This document shows positions 34,004-49,500 of a stretch of 64,000 nt of DNA, one piece after another. The stretch spans positions 22,389,911-22,453,910 of the forward strand of contig OZ025256.1 of assembly GCA_964019135.1 (NCBI GenBank). Direction: 5' to 3'. Source of the DNA: Arenicola marina (Eukaryota > Annelida > Polychaeta > Arenicolidae). Position 1 is the stretch's first letter; each line of letters opens with the position of its first letter. The notes under the pieces were generated by a model, which saw only the letters and a list, made by a program, of their open reading frames with translations, was not told where the DNA came from and searched no databases. Made by a program: the position numbers and the translations under genes.

Positions 34004-36238
34004 GGAGCCACACCCCGAACCGTGACGTCATACAGCTCTCACACCGTCAGCCAGGCACTGGGAGCCACACCGCGATTCGTGACGTCATACAGCTCTCGCA
34101 CCGTCCCTATCAGCCAGGCACTGGGACCCACACCGCGACCCGTGACGTCATACAGCTCTCACACCGTCAGCCAGGCAATGGGAGCCACACCGCGATTCGT
34201 GACGTCATACAGCTCTCGCACCGTCCCTATCAGCCAGGCACTGGGACCCACACCGCGACCCGTGACGTCATACAGCTCTCACACCGTCAGCCAGGCACTG
34301 GGAGCCACACCGCGACCCGTGACATCATACAGCTCTCACACCGTCAGCCAGGCACCGGGAGCCAAACCGCGACCCGTGACCTCATACAGCTCTCGCACCG
34401 TCAGCCAGGCACTGGGACCCACACCGCGACCCGTGACGTCATACAGCTCTCACACCGTCAGCCAGACACTGGGAGCCAAACCGCGACTCGTGACGTCATA
34501 CAGCTGTCACACCGTCAGCCAGGCACTGGGAGCCACACGGCGACCCGTGACGTCATACAGCTCTCGCACCGTCAGCCAGGCACTGGGAGCCAAACCGCGA
34601 CCCGTGACGTCATACAGCTGTCACACCGTCAGCCAGGCACTGGGAGCCACACGGCGACCCGTGACGTCATACAGCTCTCGCACCGTCAGCCAGGCACTGG
34701 GAGCCAAACCGCGACCCGTGACGTCATACAGCTCTCACACCGTCAGCCAGGCACTGGGAGCCACACGGCGACTCGTGACGTCATACAGCTGTCACACCAT
34801 CAGCCAGGCACTGGGAGCCACACCGCGACTCGTGACGTCATAAAAGCTTTCACACCGTCCCCATCAGCCAGGCACTGGGAGCCACACCGCGACCCGTGAC
34901 GTCATACAGCTGTCACACCGTCAGCCAGGCACTGGGAGCCACAGGCGACCCGTGACGTCATACAGCTCTCGCACCGTCAGCCAGGAACTGGGAGCCAAAC
35001 CGCGACCCGTGACGTCATACAGCTCTCACACCGTCAGCCAGGCACTGGGAGCCACACGGCGACTCGTGACGTCATACAGCTCTCACACCGTCAGCCAGGC
35101 ACTGGGAGCCACACCGCGACTCGTGACGTCATAAAAGCTCTCACACCGTCCCTATCAGCCAGGCACTGGGAGCCACACCGCGACTCGTGACGTCATACAG
35201 CTCTCGCACCGTCAGCCAGGCACTGGGAGCCACACGGCGACCCTTGACGTCATACAGCTCTCACACCCTCAGCCAGGCACTGGGACCCACACCGCGACCC
35301 GTGACGTCATACAGCTCTCACACCGTCAGCCAGGCACTGGGAGCAACACGGCGACTCTCGACGTCATACAGCTCTCGCACCGTCAGCCAGACACTGGGAG
35401 CCACACCGCGACCCGTGACGTCATGCAGCTGTCACACAGTCCCCATCAGCCAGGCACTGGGAGCCACACCGCGACCCGTGACATCATACAGCTCTCGCAC
35501 CGTCAGCCAGGCACTGGGAGCCACACCGCGACCCGTGACATCATACAGCTCTCGCACCGTCAGCCAGGCACTGGGAGCCACACGGCGACCCGTGACGTCA
35601 TACAGCTCTCGCACCGTCAGCCAGGCACTGGGAGCCACACGGCGACCCGTGACGTCATACAGCTCTCACACCGTCAGCCAGGCACTGGGAGCCACACGGC
35701 GACCCGTGACGTCATGCAGCTGTCACACAGTCCCCATCAGCCAGGCACTGGGAGCCACACCGCGACCCGTGACGTCATACGGCTCTCACACCGTCAGCCA
35801 GGCACTGGGAGCCACACGGCGACTCGTGACGTCATACAGCTCTCGCACCGTCAGCCAGGCACTGGGAGCCACACCGCGACCCGTGACGTCATACAGCTGT
35901 CACACCGTCAGCCAGGCACTGGGAGCCACAGGCGACCCGTGACGTCATACAGCTCTCGCACCGTCAGCCAGGAACTGGGAGCCACACCGCGACCCGTGAC
36001 GTCATACAGCTCTCACACCGTCAGCCAGGCACTGGGAGCCACACGGCGACTCGTGACGTCATACAGCTCTCACACCGTCAGCCAGGCACTGGGAGCCACA
36101 CCGCGACTCGTGACGTCATAAAAGCTCTCACACCGTCCCTATGAGCCAGGCACTGGGAGCCACACCGCGACTCGTGACGTCATACAGCTCTCGCACCGTC
36201 AGCCAGACACTGGGAGCCACACCGCGACCCGTGACGTC

Positions 36239-39200
36239 ATGCAGCTGTCACACAGTCCCCATCAGCCAGGCACTGGGAGCCACACCGCGACCCGTGACAT
36301 CATACAGCTCTCGCACCGTCAGCCAGGCACTGGGAGCCACACCGCGACCCGTGACATCATACAGCTCTCGCACCGTCAGCCAGGCACTGGGAGCCACACC
36401 GCGACCCGTGACGTCATACAGCTCTCGCACCGTCAGCCAGGCACTGGGAGCCACACGGCGACCCGTGACGTCATACAGCTCTCACACCGTCAGCCAGGCA
36501 CTGGGAGCCACACGGCGACCCGTGACGTCATGCAGCTGTCACACAGTCCCCATCAGCCAGGCACTGGGAGCCACACCGCGACCCGTGACGTCATACGGCT
36601 CTCACACCGTCAGCCAGGCACTGGGAGCCACACGGCGACTCGTGACGTCATACAGCTCTCGCACCGTCAGCCAGGCACTGGGAGCCACACCGCGACCCGT
36701 GACGTCATACAGCTCTCGCACCGTCAGCCAGGCACTGGGAGCCACCCGGCGATTCGAGACGTCATACAGCTCTCACACCGTCAGCCAGGCACTGGGAGCC
36801 ACACGGCGACCCTTGACGTCATAAAAGCTCTCGCACCGTCAGCCAGGCACTGGGAGTCACACGGCGACCCGTGACGTCATGCAGCTGTCACACCGTCAGC
36901 CAGGCACTGGGAGCCACACCGCGACTCTCGACGTCATACAGCTCTCGCACCGTCAGCCAGACACTGGGAGCCACACCGCGACCCGTGACGTCATGCAGCT
37001 GTCACACAGTCCCCATCAGCCAGGCACTGGGAGCCACACCGCGATCCGTGACATCATACAGCTCTCGCACCGTCAGCCAGGCACTGAGAGCCACACCGCG
37101 ACCCGTGACGTCATACAGCTCTCGCACCGTCAGCCAGGCACTGGGAGCCACACCGCAACCGGTGACGTCATGCAGCTCTCACACCGTCCCCATCAGCCAG
37201 GCACTGGGACCCACCCCGCGACCCGTGACGTCATACAGCTCTCACACCGTCAGCCAGGCACTGAGAGCCACACCGCGACCCGTGACGTCATACAGCTCTC
37301 GCACCGTCAGCCAGGCACTGGGAGCCACACCGCGACCCGTGACGTCATGCAGCTCTCACACCGTCCCCATCAGCCAGGCACTGGGAGCCACACCGCGACC
37401 CGTGACGTCATACAGCTCTCACACCGTCAGCCAGGCACTGGGAGCCACACCGCGACCCGTGACGTCATACAGCTCTCGCACCGTCAGCCAGGCACTGGGA
37501 GCCACACGGCGACCCGTGACGTCATACAGCTCTCGCACCGTCAGCCAGGCACTGGGAGCCAAACCGCGACCCGTGACGTCATACAGCTCTCACACCGTCA
37601 GCCAGGCACTGGGAGCCACACGGCGACTCGTGACGTCATACAGCTGTCACACCATCAGCCAGGCACTGGGAGCCACACCGCGACTCGTGACGTCATAAAA
37701 GCTTTCACACCGTCCCCATCAGCCAGGCACTGGGAGCCACACCGCGACCCGTGACGTCATACAGCTGTCACACCGTCAGCCAGGCACCGGGAGCCACAGG
37801 CGACCCGTGACGTCATACAGCTCTCGCACCGTCAGCCAGGCACTGGGAGCCAAACCGCGACCCGTGACGTCATACAGCTCTCACACCGTCAGCCAGGCAC
37901 TGGGAGCCACACGGCGACTCGTGACGTCATACAGCTCTCACACCGTCAGCCAGGCACTGGGAGCCACACCGCGACTCGTGACGTCATAAAAGCTCTCACA
38001 CCGTCCCTATCAGCCAGGCACTGGGAGCCACACCGCGACTCGTGACGTCATACAGCTCTCGCACCGTCAGCCAGGCACTGGGAGCCACACGGCGACCCTT
38101 GACGTCATACAGCTCTCACACCGTCAGCCAGGCACTGGGACCCACACCGCGACCCGTGACGTCATACAGCTCTCACACCGTCAGCCAGGCACTGGGAGCC
38201 ACACGGCGACTCTCGACGTCATACAGCTCTCGCACCGTCAGCCAGACACTGGGAGCCACACCGCGACCCGTGACGTCATGCAGCTGTCACACAGTCCCCA
38301 TCAGCCAGGCACTGGGAGCCACACCGCGGCCCGTGACATCATACAGCTCTCGCACCGTCAGCCAGGCACTGGGAGCCACACCGCGACCCAAGACATCATA
38401 CAGCTCTCGCACCGTCAGCCAGGCACTGGGAGCCACACCGCGACCCGTGACGTCATACAGCTCTCGCACCGTCAGCCAGGCACTGGGAGCCACACGGCGA
38501 CCCGTGACGTCATACAGCTCTCACACCGTCAGCCAGGCACTGGGAGCCACACGGCGACCCGTGACGTCATGCAGCTGTCACACAGTCCCCATCAGCCAGG
38601 CACTGGGAGCCACACCGCGACCCGTGACGTCATACGGCTCTCACACCGTCAGCCAGGCACTGGGAGCCACACGGCGACTCGTGACGTCATACAGCTCTCG
38701 CACCGTCAGCCAGGCACTGGGAGCCACACCGCGACCCGTGACGTCATACAGCTCTCACACCGTCAGCCAGGCACTGGGAGCCACCCGGCGATTCGAGACG
38801 TCATACAGCTCTCACACCGTCAGCCAGGCACTGGGAGCCACACGGCGACCCTTGACGTCATAAAAGCTCTCGCACCGTCAGCCAGGCACTGGGAGTCACA
38901 CGGCGACCCGTGACGTCATGCAGCTGTCACACCGTCAGCCAGGCACTGGGAGCCACACCGCGACTCTCGACGTCATACAGCTCTCGCACCGTCAGCCAGA
39001 CACTGGGAGCCACACCGCGACCCGTGACGTCATGCAGCTGTCACACAGTCCCCATCAGCCAGGCACTGGGAGCCACACCGCGATCCGTGACATCATACAG
39101 CTCTCGCACCGTCAGCCAGGCACTGAGAGCCACACCGCGACCCGTGACGTCATACAGCTCTCGCACCGTCAGCCAGGCACTGGGAGCCACACCGCAACCG

Positions 39201-41500
39201 GTGACGTCATGCAGCTCTCACACCGTCCCCATCAGCCAGGCACTGGGACCCACCCCGCGACCCGTGACGTCATACAGCTCTCACACCGTCAGCCAGGCAC
39301 TGAGAGCCACACCGCGACCCGTGACGTCATACAGCTCTCGCACCGTCAGCCAGGCACTGGGAGCCACACCGCGACCCGTGACGTCATGCAGCTCTCACAC
39401 CGTCCCCATCAGCCAGGCACTGGGAGCCACACCGCGACCCGTGACGTCATACAGCTCTCACACCGTCAGCCAGGCACTGGGAGCCACACCGCGACCCGTG
39501 ACGTCATACAGCTCTCGCACCGTCAGCCAGGCACTGGGAGCCACACGGCGACCCGTGACGTCATACAGCTCTCGCACCGTCAGCCAGGCACTGGGAGCCA
39601 AACCGCGACCCGTGACGTCATACAGCTCTCACACCGTCAGCCAGGCACTGGGAGCCACACGGCGACTCGTGACGTCATACAGCTGTCACACCATCAGCCA
39701 GGCACTGGGAGCCACACCGCGACTCGTGACGTCATAAAAGCTTTCACACCGTCCCCATCAGCCAGGCACTGGGAGCCACACCGCGACCCGTGACGTCATA
39801 CAGCTGTCACACCGTCAGCCAGGCACCGGGAGCCACAGGCGACCCGTGACGTCATACAGCTCTCGCACCGTCAGCCAGGCACTGGGAGCCAAACCGCGAC
39901 CCGTGACGTCATACAGCTCTCACACCGTCAGCCAGGCACTGGGAGCCACACGGCGACTCGTGACGTCATACAGCTCTCACACCGTCAGCCAGGCACTGGG
40001 AGCCACACCGCGACTCGTGACGTCATAAAAGCTCTCACACCGTCCCTATCAGCCAGGCACTGGGAGCCACACCGCGACTCGTGACGTCATACAGCTCTCG
40101 CACCGTCAGCCAGGCACTGGGAGCCACACGGCGACCCTTGACGTCATACAGCTCTCACACCGTCAGCCAGGCACTGGGACCCACACCGCGACCCGTGACG
40201 TCATACAGCTCTCACACCGTCAGCCAGGCACTGGGAGCCACACGGCGACTCTCGACGTCATACAGCTCTCGCACCGTCAGCCAGACACTGGGAGCCACAC
40301 CGCGACCCGTGACGTCATGCAGCTGTCACACAGTCCCCATCAGCCAGGCACTGGGAGCCACACCGCGGCCCGTGACATCATACAGCTCTCGCACCGTCAG
40401 CCAGGCACTAGGAGCCACACCGCGACCCAAGACATCATACAGCTCTCGCACCGTCAGCCAGGCACTGGGAGCCACACCGCGACCCGTGACGTCATACAGC
40501 TCTCGCACCGTCAGCCAGGCACTGGGAGCCACACGGCGACCCGTGACGTCATACAGCTCTCACACCGTCAGCCAGGCACCGGGAGCCACACGGCGACCCG
40601 TGACGTCATGCAGCTGTCACACAGTCCCCATTAGCCAGGCACTGGGAGCCACACCGCGACCCGTGACGTCATACGGCTCTCACACCGTCAGCCAGGCACT
40701 GGGAGCCACACGGCGACTCGTGATGTCATACAGCTCTCGCACCGTCAGCCAGGCACTGGGAGCCACACCGCGACCCGTGACGTCATACAGCTCTCACACC
40801 GTCAGCCAGGCACTGGGAGCCACCCGGCGATTCGTGACGTCATACAGCTCTCACACCGTCAGCCAGGCACTGGGAGCCACACGGCGACCCTTGACGTCAT
40901 AAAAGCTCTCGCACCGTCAGCCAGGCACTGGGAGTCACACGGCGACCCGTGACGTCATACAGCTCTCACACCGTCAGCCAGGCACTGGGAGCCACACCGC
41001 GACTCTCGACGTCATACAGCTCTCGCACCGTCAGCCAGACACTGGGAGCCACACCGCGACCCGTGACGTCATGCAGCTGTCACACAGTCCCCATCAGCCA
41101 GGCACTGGGAGCCACACCGCGATCCGTGACATCATACAGCTCTCGCACCGTCAGCCAGGCACTGAGAGCCACACCGCGACCCGTGACGTCATACAGCTCT
41201 CGCACCGTCAGCCAGGCACTGGGAGCCACACCGCAACCCGTGACGTCATGCAGCTCTCACACCGTCCCCATCAGCCAGGCACTGGGACCCACACCGCGAC
41301 CCGTGACGTCATACAGCTCTCACACCGTCAGCCAGGCACTGAGAGCCACACCGCGACCCGTGACGTCATACAGCTCTCGCACCGTCAGCCACGCACTGGG
41401 AGCCACACAGCGACCCGTGACGTCATGCAGCTCTCACACCGTCCCCATCAGCCAGGCACTGGGAGCCACACCGCGACCCGTGACGTCATACGGCTCTCAC
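36239..41500 (+). repeat. Array B higher-order repeat, 2039-bp period
   Basis: Ordered variants recur with an offset of 2039 bp. The GCAGCTGTCACACAGTCC unit is at 36240, 38279 and 40318. The GGGAGTCACACGG unit followed by GACTCTCGACG is near 36853, 38892 and 40931. The one-base-deleted unit is at 37797 and 39836. The second and first copies are almost identical; the third departs after about 41.4 kb. An 816-bp offset links the part around 35.4 kb to 36.2 kb, so the region has been duplicated more than once. Edges are approximate. Confidence 0.75.
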
Positions 41501-43289
41501 ACCGTCAGCCAGGCACTGGGAGCCACACCGCGACCCGTGACGTCATGCAGCTCTCGCACCGTCAGCCAGGCACTGGGAGCCACACCGCGACCCGTGACGT
41601 CATGCAGCTCTCACACCGTCCCCATCAGCCAGGCACTGGGACCCACACCGCGACCCGTGACGTCATACAGCTCTCGCACCGTCAGCCAGGCACTGGGAGC
41701 CACACGGCGACCCTTGACGTCATACAGCTCTCACACCGTCAGCCAGGCACTGAGACCCACACCGCGACCCGTGACGTCATACAGCTCTCACACCGTCAGC
41801 CAGGCACTGGGAGTCACACGGCGACTCTCGACGTCATACAGCTCTCGCACCGTCAGCCAGACACTGGGAGCCACACCGCGACCCGTGACGTCATGCAGCT
41901 GTCACACAGTCCCCATCAGCCAGGCACTGGGAGCCACACCGCGACCCGTGACATCATACAGCTCTCGCACCGTCAGCCAGGCACTGGGAGCCACACCGCG
42001 ACCCGTGACATCATACAGCTCTCGCACCGTCAGCCAGGCACTGGGAGCCACACGGCGACTCTCGACGTCATACAGCTCTCGCACCGTCAGCCAGACACTG
42101 GGAGCCACACCGCGACCCGTGACGTCATGCAGCTGTCACACAGTCCCCATCAGCCAGGCACTGGGAGCCACACCGCGACCCGTGACATCATACAGCTCTC
42201 ACACCGTCAGCCAGGCACGGGGAGCCACACCGCGACCCGTGACGTCATACAGCTCTCGCACCGTCAGCCAGGCACTGGGAGCCACACGGCGACCCGTGAC
42301 GTCATACAGCTCTCACACCGTCAGCCAGGCACTGGGAGCCACACGGCGACCCGTGACGTCAAGCAGCTGTCACACAGTCCCCATCAGCCAGGCACTGGGA
42401 GCCACACCGCGACCCGTGACGTCATACGGCTCTCACACCGTCAGCCAGGCACTGGGAGCCACACGGCGACTCGTGACGTCATACAGCTCTCGCACCGTCA
42501 GCCAGGCACTGGGAGCCACACCGCGACCCGTGACGTCATACAGCTCTCACACCGTCAGCCAGGCACTGGGAGCCACCCGGCGATTCGTGACGTCATACAG
42601 CTCCCACACCGTCAGCCAGGCACTGGGAGCCACACGGCGACCCTTGACGTCATAAAAGCTCTCGCACCCTCAGCCAGGCACTGGGAGTCACACGGCGACC
42701 CGTGACGTCATACAGCTCTCACACCGTCAGCCAGGCACTGGGAGCCACACCGCGACTCTCGACGTCATACAGCTCTCGCACCGTCAGCCAGACACTGGGA
42801 GCCACACCGCGACCCGTGACGTCATGCAGCTGTCACACAGTCCCCATCAGCCAGGCACTGGGAGCCACACCGCGATCCGTGACATCATACAGCTCTCGCA
42901 CCGTCAGCCAGGCACTGAGAGCCACACCGCGACCCGTGACGTCATACAGCTCTCGCACCGTCAGCCAGGCACTGGGAGCCACACCGCAACCCGTGACGTC
43001 ATGCCGCTCTCACACCGTCCCCATCAGCCAGGCACTGGGACCCACACCGCGACCCGTGACGTCATACAGCTCTCACACCGTCAGCCAGGCACTGAGAACC
43101 ACACCGCGACCCGTGACGTCATACAGCTCTCGCACCGTCAGCCACGCACTGGGAGCCACACCGCGACCCGTGACGTCATGCAGCTCTCACACCGTCCCCA
43201 TCAGCCAGGCACTGGGAGCCACACCGCGACCCGTGACGTCATACAGCTCTCACACCGTCAGCCAGGCACTGGGAGCCACACCGCGACCC

Positions 43290-46200
43290 GTGACGTCATA
43301 CAGCTCTCACACCGTCAGCCAGGCACTGAGAGCCACACCGTGACCCGTGACGTCATACAGCTCTCGCACCGTCAGCCAGGCACTGGGAGCCACACCGCGA
43401 CCCGTGACGTCATACAGCTAACACACCGTCAGCCAGGCACTGGGACCCACACCGCGACCCGTGACGTCATACAGCTCTCACACCGTCAGCCAGGCACTGG
43501 GAGCCACACCGCGACCCGTGACGTCATGCAGCTCTCACACCGTCCCCATCAGCCAGGCACTGGGAGCCACACCGTGACCCGTGACGTCACACAGCTCTCA
43601 CACCGTCAGCCAGGCACTGGGAGCCACACCGCAACCCGTGACGTCATATAGCTCTCGCACCGTCAGCCAGGCACTGGGAGCCACACCGCGACCCGTGACG
43701 TCATGCAGCTGTCACCCAGTCCCCATCAGCCAGGCACTGGGAGCCACACCGCGACCCGTGACATCATACAGCTCTCGCACCGTCAGCCAGGCACTGGGAG
43801 CCACACGGCGACCCGTGACGTCATACAGCTCTCGCACCGTCAGCCAGGCACTGGGAGCCACACGGCGACTCGTGACGTCATACAGCTCTCACACCGTCAG
43901 CCAGGCACTGGGAGCCACACGGCGACCCTTGACGTCATAAAAGCTCTCGCACCGTCAGCCTGGCACTGGGAGTCACACGGCGACCCGTGACGTCATACAG
44001 CTCTCACACCGTCATCCAGGCACTGGGAGCCACACGGCGACTCTCGACGTCATACAGCTCTCGCTCCGTCAGCCAGACACTGGGAGCCACACCGCGACCC
44101 GTGACGTCATGCAGCTGTCACACAGTCCCCATCAGTCAGGCACTGGGAGCCACACCGCGACCCGTGACATCATACAGCTCGCGCACCGTCAGCCAGGCAC
44201 TGGGAGCCACACCGCGACCCGTGACGTCATACAGCTCTCACACCGTCAGCCAGGCACTGGGAGCCACACCGCGACCCGTGACGTCATACAGCTCTCGCAC
44301 CGTCAGCCAGGCACTGGGAGCCACACCGCAACCCGTGACGTCATGCAGCTCTCACACCGTCCCCATCAGCCAGGCACCGGGACCCACACCGCGACCCGTG
44401 ACGTCATACAGCTCTCACACCGTCCCCATCAGCCAGGCACTGGGGCCCACAGCGCGACCCGTGACGTCATACAGCTCTCACACCGTCAGCCAGGCACTGG
44501 GAGCCACACCGCGACCCGTGACGTCATACAGCTCTCACACCGTCAGCCAGGTACTGAGAGCCACACCGCGACCCGTGACGTCATACAGCTCTCGCACCGT
44601 CAGCCAGGCACTGGGAGCCACACCGCGACCCGTGACGTCATGCAGCTCTCACACCGTCCCCATCAGCCAGGCACTGGGACCCACACCGCGACCCGTGACG
44701 TCATACAGCTCTCACACCGTCAGCCAGGCACTGGGAGCCACACCGCGACCCGTGACGTCATACAGCTCTCGCACCGTCAGCCAGGCACTGAGAGCCACAC
44801 CGCGACCCGTGACGTCATACAGCTGTCACACCGTCCCCATCAGCCAGGCACTGGGAGCCACACCGCGACCCGTGACGTCATACAGCTAACACACCGTCAG
44901 CCAGGCACTGGGACCCACACCGCGACCCGTGACGTCATACAACTCTCACACCGTCAGCCAGGCACTGGAAGCCACACCGCGACCCGTGACGTCATGCGGC
45001 TCTCACACCGTCCCCATCAGCCAGGCACTGGGAGCCACACCGTGACCCGTGACGTCATACAGCTCTCACACCGTCAGCCAGGCACTGGGAGCCACACAGT
45101 AACCCGTGACGTCAAACAGCTCTCGCACCGTCAGCCAGGCACTGGGAGCCACACCGCGACCCGTGACGTCATACAGCTCTCACACCGTCAGCCAGGCACT
45201 GGGAGCCACACCGCGACCCGTGACGTCATACGGCTCTCACACCGTCAGCCAGGCACTGAGAGCCACACCGCGACCCGTGACGTCATACAGCTCTCACACC
45301 GTCTCTATCAGCCAGGCACTGGGAGCCACACCGCGACCCGTGACGTCATACAGCTCTCACACCATCAGCCAGGCACGGAGACCCACACCGCGACCCGTGA
45401 CGTCATACAGCTGTCACACCGTCCCCATCAGCCAGGCACTGGGAGCCACACCGCGACCCGTGACGTCATACAGCTCTCACACCGTCAGCCAGGCACTAGG
45501 AGCCACACCGCGACCCGTGACGTCATACAGCTCTCACACCGTCCCCATCAGCCAGGCACTGGGAGCCACACCGCGACCCGTGACGTCATACAGCTCTCAC
45601 ACCGTCAGCCAGGCACTAGGAGCCACACCGCGACCCGTGACGTCATACATCTCTCACACCATCAGCCAGGCACTGGGAGCCACACCGCGACCCGTGACGT
45701 CATACCACTCCCACACCGTCCCCATCAGCCAGGCACTGGGAGCCACACCGCGACCCGTGACGTCATACAGCTCTCACACCGTCAGCCAGGCACTGGGACC
45801 CACACCGCGACCCGTGACGTCATACAACTCTCACACCGTCAGCCAGGCACTGGAAGCCACACCGCGACCCGTGACGTCATGCGGCTCTCACACCGTCCCC
45901 ATCAGCCAGGCACTGGGAGCCACACCGTGACCCGTGACGTCATACAGCTCTCACACCGTCAGCCAGGCACTGGGAGCCACACAGTAACCCGTGACGTCAA
46001 ACAGCTCTCGCACCGTCAGCCAGGCACTGGGAGCCACACCGCGACCCGTGACGTCATACAGCTCTCACACCGTCAGCCAGGCACTGGGAGCCACACCGCG
46101 ACCCGTGACGTCATACGGCTCTCACACCGTCAGCCAGGCACTGGGAGCCACACCGCGACCCGTGACGTCATACAGCTCTCACACCGTCTCTATCAGCCAG

Positions 46201-46520
46201 GCACTGGGAGCCACACCGCGACCCGTGACGTCATACAGCTCTCACACCATCAGCCAGGCACGGAGAGCCACACCGCGACCCGTGACGTCATACAGCTGTC
46301 ACACCGTCCCCATCAGCCAGGCACTGGGAGCCACACCGCGACCCGTGACGTCATACAGCTCTCACACCGTCAGCCAGGCACTAGGAGCCACACCGCGACC
46401 CGTGACGTCATACAGCTCTCACACCGTCCCCATCAGCCAGGCACTGTTAGCCACACCGCGACCCGTGACGTCATACAGCTCTCACACCGTCAGCCAGGCA
46501 CTAGGAGCCACACCGCGACC
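43290..46520 (+). repeat. Array B 3232-bp block, copy 1
   Basis: This block recurs directly downstream at an offset of 3232 bp. Shared markers are GTGACGTCACACAGC (43581/46813), the GTCACCCAGTCC unit (about 43710/46942), CGTCATCCAGG (about 44013/47245) and CACACAGTAACCC (45092/48324). A further internal repetition has an offset of 885 bp (CAAACAGCTCTCGC at 45113 and 45998). Edges are approximate to one or two units. Confidence 0.75.
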
Positions 46521-49500
46521 CGTGACGTCATACAGCTCTCACACCGTCAGCCAGGCACTGAGAGCCACACCGTGACCCGTGACGTCATACAGCTCTCGCA
46601 CCGTCAGCCAGGCACTGGGAGCCACACCGCGACCCGTGACGTCATACAGCTAACACACCGTCAGCCAGGCACTGGGACCCACACCGCGACCCGTGACGTC
46701 ATACAGCTCTCACACCGTCAGCCAGGCACTGGGAGCCACACCGCGACCCGTGACGTCATGCAGCTCTCACACCGTCCCCATCAGCCAGGCACTGGGAGCC
46801 ACACCGTGACCCGTGACGTCACACAGCTCTCACACCGTCAGCCAGGCACTGGGAGCCACACCGCAACCCGTGACGTCATATAGCTCTCGCACCGTCAGCC
46901 AGGCACTGGGAGCCACACCGCGACCCGTGACGTCATGCAGCTGTCACCCAGTCCCCATCAGCCAGGCACTGGGAGCCACACCGCGACCCGTGACATCATA
47001 CAGCTCTCGCACCGTCAGCCAGGCACTGGGAGCCACACGGCGACCCGTGACGTCATACAGCTCTCGCACCGTCAGCCAGGCACTGGGAGCCACACGGCGA
47101 CTCGTGACGTCATACAGCTCTCACACCGTCAGCCAGGCACTGGGAGCCACACGGCGACCCTTGACGTCATAAAAGCTCTCGCACCGTCAGCCTGGCACTG
47201 GGAGTCACACGGCGACCCGTGACGTCATACAGCTCTCACACCGTCATCCAGGCACTGGGAGCCACACGGCGACTCTCGACGTCATACAGCTCTCGCTCCG
47301 TCAGCCAGACACTGGGAGCCACACCGCGACCCGTGACGTCATGCAGCTGTCACACAGTCCCCATCAGTCAGGCACTGGGAGCCACACCGCGACCCGTGAC
47401 ATCATACAGCTCGCGCACCGTCAGCCAGGCACTGGGAGCCACACCGCGACCCGTGACGTCATACAGCTCTCACACCGTCAGCCAGGCACTGGGAGCCACA
47501 CCGCGACCCGTGACGTCATACAGCTCTCGCACCGTCAGCCAGGCACTGGGAGCCACACCGCAACCCGTGACGTCATGCAGCTCTCACACCGTCCCCATCA
47601 GCCAGGCACCGGGACCCACACCGCGACCCGTGACGTCATACAGCTCTCACACCGTCCCCATCAGCCAGGCACTGGGGCCCACAGCGCGACCCGTGACGTC
47701 ATACAGCTCTCACACCGTCAGCCAGGCACTGGGAGCCACACCGCGACCCGTGACGTCATACAGCTCTCACACCGTCAGCCAGGTACTGAGAGCCACACCG
47801 CGACCCGTGACGTCATACAGCTCTCGCACCGTCAGCCAGGCACTGGGAGCCACACCGCGACCCGTGACGTCATGCAGCTCTCACACCGTCCCCATCAGCC
47901 AGGCACTGGGACCCACACCGCGACCCGTGACGTCATACAGCTCTCACACCGTCAGCCAGGCACTGGGAGCCACACCGCGACCCGTGACGTCATACAGCTC
48001 TCGCACCGTCCGCCAGGCACTGAGAGCCACACCGCGACCCGTGACGTCATACAGCTGTCACACCGTCCCCATCAGCCAGGCACTGGGAGCCACACCGCGA
48101 CCCGTGACGTCATACAGCTAACACACCGTCAGCCAGGCACTGGGACCCACACCGCGACCCGTGACGTCATACAACTCTCACACCGTCAGCCAGGCACTGG
48201 AAGCCACACCGCGACCCGTGACGTCATGCGGCTCTCACACCGTCCCCATCAGCCAGGCACTGGGAGCCACACCGTGACCCGTGACGTCATACAGCTCTCA
48301 CACCGTCAGCCAGGCACTGGGAGCCACACAGTAACCCGTGACGTCAAACAGCTCTCGCACCGTCAGCCAGGCACTGGGAGCCACACCGCGACCCGTGACG
48401 TCATACAGCTCTCACACCGTCAGCCAGGCACTGGGAGCCACACCGCGACCCGTGACGTCATACGGCTCTCACACCGTCAGCCAGGCACTGAGAGCCACAC
48501 CGCGACCCGTGACGTCATACAGCTCTCACACCGTCTCTATCAGCCAGGCACTGGGAGCCACACCGCGACCCGTGACGTCATACAGCTCTCACACCATCAG
48601 CCAGGCACGGAGACCCACACCGCGACCCGTGACGTCATACAGCTGTCACACCGTCCCCATCAGCCAGGCACTGGGAGCCACACCGCGACCCGTGACGTCA
48701 TACAGCTCTCACACCGTCAGCCAGGCACTAGGAGCCACACCGCGACCCGTGACGTCATACAGCTCTCACACCGTCCCCATCAGCCAGGCACTGGGAGCCA
48801 CACCGCGACCCGTGACGTCATACAGCTCTCACACCGTCAGCCAGGCACTAGGAGCCACACCGCGACCCGTGACGTCATACATCTCTCACACCATCAGCCA
48901 GGCACTGGGAGCCACACCGCGACCCGTGACGTCATACCACTCCCACACCGTCCCCATCAGCCAGGCACTGGGAGCCACACCGCGACCCGTGACGTCATAC
49001 AGCTCTCACACCGTCAGCCAGGCACTGGGACCCACACCGCGACCCGTGACGTCATACAACTCTCACACCGTCAGCCAGGCACTGGAAGCCACACCGCGAC
49101 CCGTGACGTCATGCGGCTCTCACACCGTCCCCATCAGCCAGGCACTGGGAGCCACACCGTGACCCGTGACGTCATACAGCTCTCACACCGTCAGCCAGGC
49201 ACTGGGAGCCACACAGTAACCCGTGACGTCAAACAGCTCTCGCACCGTCAGCCAGGCACTGGGAGCCACACCGCGACCCGTGACGTCATACAGCTCTCAC
49301 ACCGTCAGCCAGGCACTGGGAGCCACACCGCGACCCGTGACGTCATACGGCTCTCACACCGTCAGCCAGGCACTGGGAGCCACACCGCGACCCGTGACGT
49401 CATACAGCTCTCACACCGTCTCTATCAGCCAGGCACTGGGAGCCACACCGCGACCCGTGACGTCATACAGCTCTCACACCATCAGCCAGGCACGGAGAGC

